Origin: Amulumruptor sp947039275
GTDB taxonomy: Bacteria > Bacteroidota > Bacteroidia > Bacteroidales > Muribaculaceae
Assembly (NCBI GenBank): GCA_947039275.1
Contig: CAMQYL010000008.1
Coordinates: forward strand, 21,371 to 85,370
Length of the DNA: 64,000 bases
Reading direction: 5' to 3'
Shown here: positions 16,502-25,432 of the stretch, piece by piece
Position numbering within the stretch: the first letter of the stretch is position 1
How the letters are laid out: each line of letters begins with the position of its first letter
Notes under the pieces: model-generated
Databases searched by the model: none
What the model was told of the DNA's origin: nothing
Seen by the model: the letters and a program-made list of their open reading frames with translations, nothing else
Made by a program: the position numbers and the translations under genes

Positions 16502-16509
16502 TATATTTG
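16502..16509 (+). promoter_or_regulatory. -7 box for the AraC-type regulator
   Basis: TATATTTG fits TAnnTTTG and lies about 50 bases upstream of the ATG at 16558. A T-rich tract at 16474-16480 is the only -33 candidate. Confidence 0.45.
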
Positions 16510-16557
16510 CCAATGATTTCATCATATTATAGCTTTTTACTCCAATAATCTAAGAAT

Positions 16558-17475
16558 ATGCCCCTCTCTTTCGCCCAATTGACCACTCTGAGCAATTTCG
16601 CTACCGAGTGCTCCCTGCTTGACAACGAGGTGATGTTCGCCCACATAACTCCCAACAACGGACTCCCCGTGATCCACGAAGCCGTGCGCATCGACGGACT
16701 GATGATGGTAGTCGGACTCAAGGGAGAGCTTCATCTGGAAATAGATTTCAAAGAATGCGTCGTAGCCCCCGGAACACTTATATGCCTTGGTCTTGACAAC
16801 ATAGTACGCATACTGCCCGAATTAAGCCATGATTTTGATGTCTACGCAGTAGTAATCTCCCCATCGTTCATGCGGGATATCAATATAGACCTAAATGTAG
16901 TCAACATCACATCACTTGCAAAGGCAAAGAGAGCAAAACCTCTACCACTGATACCACTGCACCCCGACGAACAGCAGATGATATACGGCTTGATTGAGAC
17001 CATACATGCCTACAATTCCTCAAAACTCATAGCCACCTACCGACGTCAGATCATCATGAATCTCGTCGCCACTCTCCTCTATCATCTCATGGAATGCGGT
17101 CAGCGTATGTCCGACAGTTCCGATACAGATACCGACACCATTACTACCGTCAAACCACGCCGTTCTCTATATCTACAGGAATTCATGGCTCTCGCCCAGA
17201 AATACCACCGTTCGGAGCGTTCCGTGGCATTCTACGCCGAAAAACTCTTCATCTCCCCAAAATACCTCTCCTTAGTCATCAAAGAGACCACGGGGCGCTC
17301 AGCCAGCCAGTGGATCGACGACATGGTGATTCTCGAGGCAAAAAACCTCCTGCGCTTCTCCGGAAAAAACATCCAGCAAGTAGCCTACGAACTCAACTTC
17401 ACCAATCAGAGCGCCTTCGGCAAATACTTCAAGCACCTCACCGGCCTCTCCCCTTCCCAATACCAAAAGCAGTGA
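16558..17475 (+). CDS. AraC-family transcriptional regulator
   Basis: 305 residues. The N-terminal half is a cupin-like sensor region (LLDNEVMFAHITPNNGLPV, then GLKGELHLEIDFKE), and the C-terminal 100 residues hold two helix-turn-helix motifs: KLFISPKYLSLVIKETTGRS and NIQQVAYELNFTNQSAFGKYF, ending LTGLSPSQYQKQ. This is the classic XylS/AraC DNA-binding signature. It binds DNA in the cytosol; the ligand and targets cannot be read. A strong hairpin terminator overlaps the stop codon, so it is likely monocistronic. Confidence 0.92.
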   Translation: MPLSFAQLTTLSNFATECSLLDNEVMFAHITPNNGLPVIHEAVRIDGLMMVVGLKGELHLEIDFKECVVAPGTLICLGLDNIVRILPELSHDFDVYAVVISPSFMRDINIDLNVVNITSLAKAKRAKPLPLIPLHPDEQQMIYGLIETIHAYNSSKLIATYRRQIIMNLVATLLYHLMECGQRMSDSSDTDTDTITTVKPRRSLYLQEFMALAQKYHRSERSVAFYAEKLFISPKYLSLVIKETTGRSASQWIDDMVILEAKNLLRFSGKNIQQVAYELNFTNQSAFGKYFKHLTGLSPSQYQKQ

Positions 17476-17508
17476 GAAGTTCAAAAAACTTCTCACTGCT
17501 TCGTTTTA
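17469..17508 (+). terminator. terminator overlapping the AraC-regulator stop codon
   Basis: Perfect 13-bp arms GCAGTGAGAAGTT (17469-17481) and AACTTCTCACTGC (17487-17499) with a 5-base A-rich loop are followed by a TCGTTTTA run. The TGA stop lies inside the left arm. It may serve convergent cysK as well. Confidence 0.85.
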
Positions 17509-17529
17509 TAAAACTTATAAGACCTTATC
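17506..17529. repeat. short nonamer array, TTATAA type
   Basis: Cores TTATAA at 17506 and 17515 and TTATCT at 17525 form a short array between the converging AraC and cysK genes. Confidence 0.5.
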
Positions 17530-18477
17530 TCACAGCGGATAATCCTCAAAAGCAAACAGCTGCGTCGATAGATACCGCTCCCCGGTATCGGGCAGCAACG
17601 CCACGATGGTCTTTCCGGCGTTCTCGGGCTTGCGGGCTATGTCAAGTGCCGCCCAGAATGCGGCTCCCGATGACACGCCGCAGAGCAGTCCCTCGGAGAG
17701 GGCAAGCATACGCGCACCCCTCATGGCATCATCGTTGCTGACCTTGACCACCTCGTCAACTACCTCGCGATCGAAATTCTTCGGTATGAAACCTGCGCCA
17801 ATACCCTGAATCTTATGTGGTCCGGCAGCCTCGCCGCTGATGACGGCAGAAGCCTCAGGCTCCACTGCCACCACTTTCACTTCAGGATTGAATTTTTTCA
17901 AAGCACTGCCTGTACCACTGACTGTTCCGCCAGTACCTACCCCAGCCACGAAATAGTTAATCTCGCCGTTGGTGTCATCCCATATCTCCAAAGCAGTGGT
18001 GCGTGCATGCACTGCCGGGTTGGCAGGATTGTCAAACTGCCCGAGTATCACGCTGCCCTCTGTGGCAGCTCTCAGTTCCTCGGCTTTTTCTATAGCTCCC
18101 TTCATACCTTTTGCACCTGGAGTCAGCACTATCTTTGCTCCAAAAGCCTTGAGCAGGTTCTGACGCTCCACGCTCATCGTCTCGGGCATCGTCAGCACCG
18201 TCTTGTAACCCTTGACCGTAGCCACCCATGCGAGTCCTATGCCGGTGTTTCCACTGGTAGGCTCTATGATGGTAGCTCCTGGCTTAAGCACTCCGGATGC
18301 TTCGGCATCTTCTATCATAGCGAGTGCCACACGGTCCTTGGCGCTTCCACCCGGATTGAAAGCCTCGATCTTTACAAGAAGCCGAGCCTTGAGTTTCTCT
18401 TTCTTCTCTATATTGCTGACCTCCACGAGCGGTGTATTGCCTATCAGCTCAGCCAGATTTTTCTTTATCTCTCCCAT
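17530..18477 (-). CDS. cysK: O-acetylserine sulfhydrylase (cysteine synthase)
   Basis: A 315-residue PLP enzyme making cysteine from O-acetylserine and sulfide. The start MGEIKKNLAELIGNTPLVEV at 18477 matches the family. The PLP lysine lies in NPGGSAKDRVALAMI (about residues 41-55), TSGNTGIGLAW forms the substrate loop, and GVGTGGTVSGTG binds the phosphate. A longer frame to 18603 is rejected because it reads through the 9-bp array (NSYKSYN) and into cysE. cysE lies immediately upstream on the same strand, so the two make one cysteine pathway unit. Confidence 0.95.
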   Translation of the reverse strand: MGEIKKNLAELIGNTPLVEVSNIEKKEKLKARLLVKIEAFNPGGSAKDRVALAMIEDAEASGVLKPGATIIEPTSGNTGIGLAWVATVKGYKTVLTMPETMSVERQNLLKAFGAKIVLTPGAKGMKGAIEKAEELRAATEGSVILGQFDNPANPAVHARTTALEIWDDTNGEINYFVAGVGTGGTVSGTGSALKKFNPEVKVVAVEPEASAVISGEAAGPHKIQGIGAGFIPKNFDREVVDEVVKVSNDDAMRGARMLALSEGLLCGVSSGAAFWAALDIARKPENAGKTIVALLPDTGERYLSTQLFAFEDYPL

Positions 18478-18479
18478 AA

Positions 18480-18521
18480 TTATAAAATTATACGATTTAT
18501 AAGAATTATACTGATTTATAT
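18480..18521. repeat. nonamer array between cysE and cysK
   Basis: TTATA(A/C/T) cores at 18480, 18488, 18497, 18506 and 18516, spaced 8-10 bases. The array starts three bases upstream of the cysK ATG and overlaps the end of cysE. Confidence 0.75.
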
Positions 18522-19436
18522 TCCTAACCCTCCCGTAAATGTTGTCTCCATCGGCTTCCTCTGGAGCACACGCCCATACGGCGGTACATCGTCGGTTACC
18601 CACACGTTGCCGCCTATGATGGCATCGTGCCCAACAGTGATTCGTCCAAGCACACTCGCGTTGGAGTAGATGGTCACATTGTCCTCTATGATGGGATGGC
18701 GAGGTACATTGATAGGATGTCCCTGGGCATCGAGGGTGAAATTTTTTGCTCCGAGGGTCACTCCCTGATAGAGGGTCACATGACGACCTATGATGCAGGT
18801 TTCGCCTATCACCACGCCTGTACCGTGGTCTATGCTGAAATACTCGCCTATTTCCGCTCCGGGATGTATGTCTATGCCCGTGGCTGAGTGGGCGAGTTCG
18901 GTGATGATACGCGGGATGACCGGCACGCCCATCTTAAGAAGATAGTGCGCCACACGATAATGTATCATCGCCTGTATCACGGGATATGAAAAGATGACCT
19001 CGCCACGATTGCTAACCGCCGGGTCGCTGTTAAACACAGCCTCCACGTCGGTATACAGCACCCGCTTTATATCCGGCAGAGCGTTGATGAATTGCAGAGC
19101 CATCTTATCAGCCTCACTCTTGCAGTCATCACTACCACCGCATCCAGGACAAAACAGAAGCCCACGGCGCACCTGTACCTTGAGTATGGAGTATAGCATC
19201 TCCATATTTACCCCTACGAAGTACTGCCTCATCGACTCGTCAGCCTGACGGGGATCGAAGAAGTCGGGAAACAAGATTGATTTTACCAGATCCACCACAC
19301 GACGCAACTCGTCGACCGACGGCATACGTCCGTGGATGTCACGTGTCATCTCCCTCTCCTGTGCCAGAGGCATGGACAGCATAGATATGTTGCGCAGCAA
19401 TGTCTCTTGCACCGAAGCTTGAAAGTTTTCTTTCAT
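18516..19436 (-). CDS. cysE: serine O-acetyltransferase
   Basis: A 306-residue enzyme acetylating serine, the first step of cysteine synthesis. After a helical N-terminal domain, the hexapeptide beta-helix runs from about residue 185: GIDIHPGAEIGEYFSIDHGTG, VVIGETCIIGRHVTLYQGVTLGA, then PIIEDNVTIYSNASVLGRITVG. Catalytic His is in SIDHGTG. The C-terminus ends TTFTGGLGI, matching the Bacteroidetes form. The last codons are inside the 9-bp array. cysE precedes cysK by about 40 bases, so co-transcription is likely. A CAAATATA box at 19460-19467 gives its -7 element. Confidence 0.94.
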   Translation of the reverse strand: MKENFQASVQETLLRNISMLSMPLAQEREMTRDIHGRMPSVDELRRVVDLVKSILFPDFFDPRQADESMRQYFVGVNMEMLYSILKVQVRRGLLFCPGCGGSDDCKSEADKMALQFINALPDIKRVLYTDVEAVFNSDPAVSNRGEVIFSYPVIQAMIHYRVAHYLLKMGVPVIPRIITELAHSATGIDIHPGAEIGEYFSIDHGTGVVIGETCIIGRHVTLYQGVTLGAKNFTLDAQGHPINVPRHPIIEDNVTIYSNASVLGRITVGHDAIIGGNVWVTDDVPPYGRVLQRKPMETTFTGGLGI

Positions 19437-19459
19437 ACAATTGCTTTTTTAACTTTCCG

Positions 19460-19467
19460 CAAATATA
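19460..19467 (-). promoter_or_regulatory. -7 box for cysE
   Basis: TATATTTG on the minus strand, about 24 bases upstream of the cysE start. No clear -33 element was seen. Confidence 0.45.
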
Positions 19468-19580
19468 ACCATTACTCCTGTTCCCACGTTTCATCAACCA
19501 TCAATATCAGCATATTTTTCTATTTATAACATAAAAAGCAGCAAGCCGCGCGGACAAGCAACCATATTTTCGTTCTCGTC

Positions 19581-19598
19581 CACGTGGCTTGCCACGTG
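19581..19598. other. perfect palindrome hairpin
   Basis: CACGTGGC-TT-GCCACGTG, 8-bp arms with a 2-base spacer, lies 25 bases after the stop of the lipoprotein gene. It could be its terminator, though no good T-run follows. Confidence 0.5.
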
Positions 19599-19622
19599 TT
19601 TCATCTTGTCAGATATCAGCAA

Positions 19623-20168
19623 CTAAGGCTCTACCCTGTCAAAAAATACCTTGGTCTCAGGATTGTTGATTTCAAGACTCATCAGCTTGCCGTTGTCTTT
19701 GATTTCTACATCCTCTACTACTGAATACCTCGCTACATCTTCTCTGAACAGCCTCTCCACCTCAGGCTTCCAAGCTGCCACCTTGGCAGAGTCTCCTTTG
19801 AGCTCCACCTTCATGGTCGACATGTCAAACGACATCAATACATCATCCTCATCGTCGACATCCACCTGCCATTTGCCGTCAATGCTTGCCACACCTGTAA
19901 CTGTGATAGGTGCACCTAACGAATCCTTGTCAACTATGTCGAAACGGTTAGATAGCTTGACTGGTCCGCCTGTGAGCTGCTGGTCATTCTGGATGTCGAT
20001 TGTGGTGACCGAAGTAGCACTCGTTGCCGGAGGCATCTTTATAGTGACATCTACCGGACTTTTGGTTTCCCATACCCCGGCATAATCAGTATTACTCTTA
20101 CATGAAGCCATAAATATCATGCTTCCTATGGCTACGATCCCTGAGATTGATTTGATAAACTTATCCAT
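19623..20168 (-). CDS. predicted lipoprotein of unknown function
   Basis: 181 residues. A signal peptide MDKFIKSISGIVAIGSMIF is followed by the lipobox MASC (Cys about 23), so it should be lipid-anchored. The mature part begins KSNTDYAGVWETKSPVDVTI. It contains DGKWQVDVDDEDDVLMSFD near 115 and looks beta-rich with an acidic patch. I recognise no family; the pattern suggests a lipocalin-like or immunoglobulin-like module, without certainty. It is the last minus-strand gene before the proposed origin. Confidence 0.75.
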   Translation of the reverse strand: MDKFIKSISGIVAIGSMIFMASCKSNTDYAGVWETKSPVDVTIKMPPATSATSVTTIDIQNDQQLTGGPVKLSNRFDIVDKDSLGAPITVTGVASIDGKWQVDVDDEDDVLMSFDMSTMKVELKGDSAKVAAWKPEVERLFREDVARYSVVEDVEIKDNGKLMSLEINNPETKVFFDRVEP

Positions 20169-20663
20169 ATCGTATGTTATTTAGATTCAGATACATAACA
20201 TCCCATCTATTCTCATTGTTTAGTCCGCTGATATTATTTATCAACAATGTTGAAAACAATGTAAATAACTGTCAAAAACTTGTCAGCTCTTTTTTATAGT
20301 TTCTTCTTGCATTTAACACTCCATTTCTGATATATGACTATCTTCCAAATCCCAAAAATAGTTACCAAGATTCTATCAATCCTTTTTCTTACGTTTTACA
20401 CACCTTTATCAACTTTATATACACTCAACATCTATCAGAACTTACTGACAATGCAGTTATCAACACTATGTTAATAACTATACTAATGAGCTGTACAACA
20501 GCAATTTTGTATGTCAATAAACTTACAAATATTGTAAATCCGACATCAATAACCCACAAAAGCAAATAATTAACTAAAAAGTTATCACCCTTATTAACAT
20601 CCAATATTCTTACTCTTAATTTCAATTTTTGAAAAAAATCTTTTAAAAGAAAAATAAACCCAA
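20169..20663. other. candidate replication origin (oriC), AT-rich gene-free region
   Basis: There is no credible gene across about 490 bases. DnaA-box-like nonamers are frequent: TTATCAACA at 20238 and 20457, TTATCAACT at 20406, TTATTAACA at 20591, its reverse complement at 20469, and TTATCACCC at 20582 (compare TTATCCACA). Genes diverge from here: the lipoprotein and cysE/cysK face left, nadA-leuS-rdgB face right. To the left the plus strand tends to have more C than G, to the right more G than C, whatever the gene orientation (see findings). rnpA-yidD lie 10 kb away. The unwinding element and exact limits cannot be fixed by eye. Confidence 0.55.
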
Positions 20664-20720
20664 TGTCAAAAACCCCTCGCCCAGCGCACGCCCCATCCCA
20701 CCCAATTCACGCTCTATCCT

Positions 20721-20744
20721 GTAGGGACATGCCGTGGCATGTCC
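20721..20744 (+). repeat. REP-like palindrome
   Basis: A standard copy, just downstream of the proposed origin and upstream of a 9-bp array. Confidence 0.85.
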
Positions 20745-20759
20745 GCCTCCCCACAAGAC

Positions 20760-20801
20760 TTATAAGATTTATAAAACTTATCGGACTTATAGGATTTATA
20801 T
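20760..20801. repeat. nonamer array upstream of nadA
   Basis: TTATA(A/G/T) or TTATCG cores at 20760, 20769, 20778, 20787 and 20796, exactly 9 bases apart. Confidence 0.8.
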
Positions 20802-20854
20802 CCCCTCCCATTTTACTAAAATTTCTTATATATAAGGAGACAACCCCCGTTACT

Positions 20855-20886
20855 CTTGCCATTGACACCGAAAATCCCTAACTTTG
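20855..20886 (+). promoter_or_regulatory. promoter of nadA
   Basis: CTTG (20855-20858), 20 bases, then TAACTTTG (20879-20886), a perfect -7 box. It is about 46 bases upstream of the nadA ATG. Confidence 0.65.
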
Positions 20887-20932
20887 TAGTTTGTAAAAAT
20901 CTACTTATCAGATACTAATAAGAAGTTTGATA

Positions 20933-21898
20933 ATGAATACCGATAAAGGTTACGTTGACGCTCCTATCCCCGCTGGGATTGACCTCAAGGAGGAGATTCT
21001 CCGTCTTAAAAAGGAGAAGGGTGCGGTCATCATGGCACACTACTATCAAAAGGGCGAGATACAGGACATCGCCGACTATATAGGCGATTCGCTGGCGTTG
21101 GCTCGCATAGCTTCCACTCTCGATGCTCCCATCATAGTGCTATGCGGAGTGCACTTCATGGCTGAGACTGCCAAGGTGCTGTGTCCTGACAAGAAGGTTC
21201 TGTGTCCCGACCTCAATGCCGGATGCTCTCTCGCTGACTCTTGTCCTGCAGAAGAATTTGCTGCTTTTGTCAAGGAGCATCCAGGACACACTGTGATAAG
21301 TTATGTCAATACTTCGGCGGCTGTCAAGGCTCTCACCGATATAGTGGTCACTTCGGGCAATGCCATGAAAGTGGTCAACTCTCTTCCGGCTGACGAGAAA
21401 ATCATATTCGGTCCTGACCGTAATCTCGGCAACTATATCAACACTCAGACCGGTCGTCAGATGGTGCTGTGGGACGGTGCATGCCATGTGCACGAGCGTT
21501 TCTCTATAGAGCGTCTGCTCGAACTTAAGAAGCAGCATCCCGGAGCCAAAGTGCTGGTACACCCCGAGTGCCGTCGGCAGCTCCGTATGCTTGCCGATGA
21601 GATAGGATCCACTGCTGCACTTCTTAAATATGCAGCTGATTCCGATGCATCCGAATTTATCGTGGCTACCGAGAGCGGCATACTCCATGAGATGCGCAAG
21701 CAGTGTCCCGACAAGACTTTCATCCCTCTGCCTGGCGATGATTCCACCTGCGCATGCAACGACTGCTCTTATATGAAACTCAACACCCTCGAGAAGCTCT
21801 ACAATACCCTCCTCTACGAGCAGCCCGAGGTACACGTAGCTCCAGAGCTGATGGAAGCAGCCCGCCGCCCCATCACTCGCATGCTCGAACTGAGCTAA
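20933..21898 (+). CDS. nadA: quinolinate synthase
   Basis: A 321-residue iron-sulfur enzyme that condenses iminoaspartate with dihydroxyacetone phosphate to quinolinate in NAD synthesis. Typical motifs are MAHYYQKGEIQDIADYIGDSL near residues 34-54, MAETAKVL around 80, the CSLADSCP Cys region near 102, MVLWDGACHVHERF and VHPECRR near 205. FIPLPGDDSTCACNDCSYMKLNTLE near the C-terminus gives further Cys ligands for the 4Fe-4S cluster. The start at 20933 (ATG) is preferred over the TTG at 20927. First gene right of the proposed origin. Confidence 0.95.
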   Translation: MNTDKGYVDAPIPAGIDLKEEILRLKKEKGAVIMAHYYQKGEIQDIADYIGDSLALARIASTLDAPIIVLCGVHFMAETAKVLCPDKKVLCPDLNAGCSLADSCPAEEFAAFVKEHPGHTVISYVNTSAAVKALTDIVVTSGNAMKVVNSLPADEKIIFGPDRNLGNYINTQTGRQMVLWDGACHVHERFSIERLLELKKQHPGAKVLVHPECRRQLRMLADEIGSTAALLKYAADSDASEFIVATESGILHEMRKQCPDKTFIPLPGDDSTCACNDCSYMKLNTLEKLYNTLLYEQPEVHVAPELMEAARRPITRMLELS

Positions 21899-21922
21899 AA
21901 TCTAAATGACTCACAAATCCTT

Positions 21923-21946
21923 GTAGGGACATGCCGTGGCATGTCC
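21923..21946 (+). repeat. REP-like palindrome
   Basis: A standard copy between nadA and leuS, 25 bases after the nadA stop, followed at once by a 9-bp array. Confidence 0.85.
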
Positions 21947-21952
21947 GCCCCC

Positions 21953-21994
21953 TTATAAAACTTATAAGAATTATAAGACTTATAAAAATTATAA
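21953..21994. repeat. nonamer array upstream of leuS
   Basis: Five TTATAA cores at 21953, 21962, 21971, 21980 and 21989, exactly 9 bases apart, ending 23 bases before the leuS ATG. It reads as a YKNYKTYKN-type peptide in the leuS frame, but the true start is downstream. Confidence 0.85.
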
Positions 21995-22016
21995 AAGCAT
22001 CATACTCCACATCCCA

Positions 22017-24791
22017 ATGGAATACAATCATAAAGCCATAGAATCACGCTGGCAGCAGCAATGGAAAGAAGCCGGCACATATCATGTAGAGATTGACCCT
22101 GAGCGTCCCAAGTTCTACGTGCTTGACATGTTCCCCTATCCAAGCGGAGCCGGTCTGCATGTAGGTCATCCGCTCGGCTACATAGCATCCGATATATATG
22201 CCCGTTACAAACGTCTCCGTGGTTTCAATGTGCTTCACCCCATGGGCTATGATGCCTATGGTCTCCCGGCTGAGCAGTATGCCATCCAGACAGGGCAGCA
22301 CCCCGAAGTGACAACACGTGACAACATAGCCCGTTACCGTCAGCAGCTTGACAAGATAGGATTCTGCTTCGACTGGGACCGTGAAATCCGCACATGCGAT
22401 CCTGAATACTACAAGTGGACGCAGTGGGCTTTCATCCAGATGTTCAATCACTACTATGACATGGCAGCTGCCAAGGCTCTCCCTATATCCGATCTTGTAA
22501 AGCATCTCGAAGCTCATGGTACGGAATATTTACATGCCGCCGCTACCAAGGAACTGACTCTGACAGCCGATGAATGGAAGGAAATGGACGCTCGCCAGCA
22601 GAGCGATGTGCTGATGAACTACCGTCTTGCGTATCTCGGCAACACAATGGTCAACTGGTGTCCCAAACTCGGCACTGTCCTTGCCAACGATGAGGTAAGC
22701 GAGGGGCTATCTATCCGCGGAGGTTATCCTGTAGAGCAGAAACTGATGTATCAGTGGTGTCTGCGCGTCAGTGCCTATGCGCCCCGTCTGCTCGACGGTC
22801 TCAATACTATTGACTGGACTGACTCGCTTAAGGAGACCCAGCGTAACTGGATAGGCAGAAGCGAAGGCGCGGAGATGAAATTCCACGTAGCAGGTACTGA
22901 CATCGATCTCGAGATTTTCACCACACGAGCCGACACCGTATTTGGTGTTACGTTCATGGTGCTGGCTCCTGAGAGCATGTATGTAGATATGGTCACCATC
23001 CCTGACCATCGTAAGGAGGTCGACGAATATCTCCAGGCTATCAAGCACAAGACCGAGCGCGAGCGCATGATTGACAAGAAGGTCACAGGCGTATTCACCG
23101 GCAGCTATGCTGTCAATCCTCTTACAGGAAAGCAGATTCCTATCTGGGTGAGCGATTATGTGCTTGCCGGCTACGGCACGGGTGCCATCATGGCAGTGCC
23201 TGCCCATGACAGCCGTGACTATGCTTTCGCCAAGAAATTTGATTTGCCAATCATACCCCTTATCGAGGGTGCTGATGTCAGCGAGGAGAGTTTTGATGCA
23301 AAGAGCGGCAAGATGATTAACTCTGCCTCTGCCGAGCTTGATCTCAACGGTCTTGAAGTCAAGGATGCCATAGCTGCTACCAAGAAATTCATTGAGGAAA
23401 AAGGCATAGGCAAGGTCAAGGTCAACTATCGTCTGCGTGATGCCATCTTCAGCCGTCAGCGTTATTGGGGCGAACCGTTCCCTGTCTATTACAAGGACGG
23501 CATACCCCATATGCTTGACGTGGACCAGCTCCCACTGATGCTTCCGGAGGTTGACAAATATCTCCCCACTGAGACTGGCGAGCCTCCTCTGGGTCGTGCC
23601 AAGAACTGGAATACTCTGGAAGGTTATCGTCTTGAACTGAATACGATGCCTGGTTTCGCCGGCTCGTCTGCCTACTATCTCCGTTACATGGATCCGCGCA
23701 ACAACGATGCGCTCGTCAGCAAGGAAGCTAATAATTACTGGCGCAGTGTTGACCTCTATGTCGGCGGTTCGGAGCATGCCACAGGCCACCTCATCTACAG
23801 CCGCTTCTGGTGCAAGTTCCTTCATGATATAGGCGAGGTATGCGAGGATGAACCCTTCCGCAAACTCATCAACCAGGGCATGATACAGGGACGCAGCAAC
23901 TTCGTCTATCGTATCAAGGATACCAACACATTCGTAAGCCTCGGTCTCAAAGACCAGTATGAAGTGACACCCATCCACGTTGATGTCAATATCGTCAGCA
24001 ACGATATCCTCGACCTTGAAAAGTTCAAGGCTTGGCGTCCGGAATACAACGATGCAGAGTTCATACTCGAGGACGGCAAGTATGTCTGCGGATATGCTGT
24101 GGAAAAGATGTCAAAGTCTATGTTTAACGTGGTCAATCCCGATGACATTGTAGAGCGTTACGGTGCCGACACATTGCGCCTCTATGAGATGTTCCTCGGA
24201 CCCATCGAGCAGAGCAAGCCGTGGGATACCAACGGCATCGATGGAGTTAACCGCTTCATCAAGAAACTCTGGGGTCTCTTCTATAAAGGTGACAATCTGC
24301 TTGTCAACGATGAAGTCCCCACAGCTGACAATCTCAAGTCGCTCCACAAGCTAATCAAGAAGGTGACAGCCGACATAGAGGCTTTCTCGTTCAATACCTC
24401 CATTGCTGCCTTCATGATATGCGTCAATGAGTTGACACAGCAGAAGTGTCATAGCCGAGATGTTCTCAGCCAGCTTCTCATAGTACTCGCTCCTTTTGCA
24501 CCTCACGTGGCAGAAGAGCTTTGGCATACAGCCCTTGGCAATGATACATCCATAGTGGATGCTCGTTGGCCCGAATACAACGAGGAATATCTCGTGGAGA
24601 AAAATGTCACCTATGCAGTGTCGTTCAATGGCAAAGCCCGCTTCAATATAGAGGTGGCAGCTGACATGCCGCGTGAGGAAGTTGAAAAGACAGCTCTTGC
24701 CCACGAAGGCGCAGCCAAATGGCTTGACGGCAAGACTATCCGCAAGGTCATAGTAGTCCCTGGCAAGATTGTAAACATAGTAGTAGGCTGA
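22017..24791 (+). CDS. leuS: leucyl-tRNA synthetase
   Basis: A class I synthetase of 924 residues charging tRNA-Leu. The start MEYNHKAIESRWQQQWKEAG fits the family. The HIGH-like motif is in YPSGAGLHVGHPLGYIASDIYARY (about residues 41-64). The editing domain holds VFGVTFMVLAPE and GTGAIMAVPAHDSRDYAFAK, and YVGGSEHATGHLIYSRFW precedes the KMSKS motif in VEKMSKSMFNVVNPDD. The anticodon-binding C-terminal domain is complete. An in-frame extension upstream reads only the 9-bp array and was rejected. It overlaps the next gene by one base (TGATG). Confidence 0.96.
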   Translation: MEYNHKAIESRWQQQWKEAGTYHVEIDPERPKFYVLDMFPYPSGAGLHVGHPLGYIASDIYARYKRLRGFNVLHPMGYDAYGLPAEQYAIQTGQHPEVTTRDNIARYRQQLDKIGFCFDWDREIRTCDPEYYKWTQWAFIQMFNHYYDMAAAKALPISDLVKHLEAHGTEYLHAAATKELTLTADEWKEMDARQQSDVLMNYRLAYLGNTMVNWCPKLGTVLANDEVSEGLSIRGGYPVEQKLMYQWCLRVSAYAPRLLDGLNTIDWTDSLKETQRNWIGRSEGAEMKFHVAGTDIDLEIFTTRADTVFGVTFMVLAPESMYVDMVTIPDHRKEVDEYLQAIKHKTERERMIDKKVTGVFTGSYAVNPLTGKQIPIWVSDYVLAGYGTGAIMAVPAHDSRDYAFAKKFDLPIIPLIEGADVSEESFDAKSGKMINSASAELDLNGLEVKDAIAATKKFIEEKGIGKVKVNYRLRDAIFSRQRYWGEPFPVYYKDGIPHMLDVDQLPLMLPEVDKYLPTETGEPPLGRAKNWNTLEGYRLELNTMPGFAGSSAYYLRYMDPRNNDALVSKEANNYWRSVDLYVGGSEHATGHLIYSRFWCKFLHDIGEVCEDEPFRKLINQGMIQGRSNFVYRIKDTNTFVSLGLKDQYEVTPIHVDVNIVSNDILDLEKFKAWRPEYNDAEFILEDGKYVCGYAVEKMSKSMFNVVNPDDIVERYGADTLRLYEMFLGPIEQSKPWDTNGIDGVNRFIKKLWGLFYKGDNLLVNDEVPTADNLKSLHKLIKKVTADIEAFSFNTSIAAFMICVNELTQQKCHSRDVLSQLLIVLAPFAPHVAEELWHTALGNDTSIVDARWPEYNEEYLVEKNVTYAVSFNGKARFNIEVAADMPREEVEKTALAHEGAAKWLDGKTIRKVIVVPGKIVNIVVG

Positions 24792-25387
24792 TGACACCGC
24801 GCACTCTCGTATTCGCCACCAACAACGACCACAAACTCTCCGAGCTCCGCTCCATCCTCGGCGACACATACCGTGTGCTCGGCTTAAAGGATATAGGATG
24901 CACTGAAGAGATAGTTGAAGATGGTGATACTCTCCACGAAAATGCTGCCATCAAGGCTCGCTATGTCCGTGACCGTTACGGTTACGACTGCCTCGCTGAT
25001 GATACCGGGCTGCTTGTGGACGCTCTCGGCGGTGCGCCGGGTGTGCATACCGCCCGCTATGCCGGTGACAGCCACGATTCGTCGGCAAACATGCGACTCC
25101 TGCTCCACAATCTCAAGGATGTCAGCGACATGTCACAGCGTTCAGCGAGGTTTATGACAGTAATAGCTCTCACTCAGGGTGAAAAAGTAATATATTTCGA
25201 AGGAACAGCCGAAGGTCACATAGCCCTTGCTCCTCGTGGTGACAAGGGCTTCGGCTATGACCCGGTGTTTATCCCCACAGGCAGCTCGTTGACTTTTGCC
25301 GAGATGGAAGCTGATGCTAAAAACTCCATCTCCCATCGCGGAAACGCTGTCAGGCATCTTATAGATTATCTTGCATCAAACCCTTGA
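24791..25387 (+). CDS. rdgB: non-canonical purine NTP pyrophosphatase (RdgB/HAM1)
   Basis: A 198-residue cytosolic enzyme removing ITP, dITP and XTP from nucleotide pools. MTPRTLVFATNNDHKLSELRSIL holds the nucleotide-binding TNN-K pattern. ENAAIKARY, LADDTGLLVDALGGAPGVHTARYAG and GFGYDPVFIP, then ISHRGNAVR, are all conserved family blocks. The ATG overlaps the leuS stop by one base, so translational coupling is likely. Confidence 0.96.
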   Translation: MTPRTLVFATNNDHKLSELRSILGDTYRVLGLKDIGCTEEIVEDGDTLHENAAIKARYVRDRYGYDCLADDTGLLVDALGGAPGVHTARYAGDSHDSSANMRLLLHNLKDVSDMSQRSARFMTVIALTQGEKVIYFEGTAEGHIALAPRGDKGFGYDPVFIPTGSSLTFAEMEADAKNSISHRGNAVRHLIDYLASNP

Positions 25388-25432
25388 TAAGACACATACC
25401 ATAATACACACATTCACATATAAACCAACAAT

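Noticed and set aside
20663..20881. Short plus-strand frame of 72 codons reading LIRFIKLIGLIGF
   Set aside because: It consists of a REP copy and a nonamer array; it has no family resemblance.
21936..22016. Longer N-terminus of leuS (YKTYKNYKTYKN)
   Set aside because: It is the 9-bp array in translation; the family begins with MEYNHKAIE at 22017.
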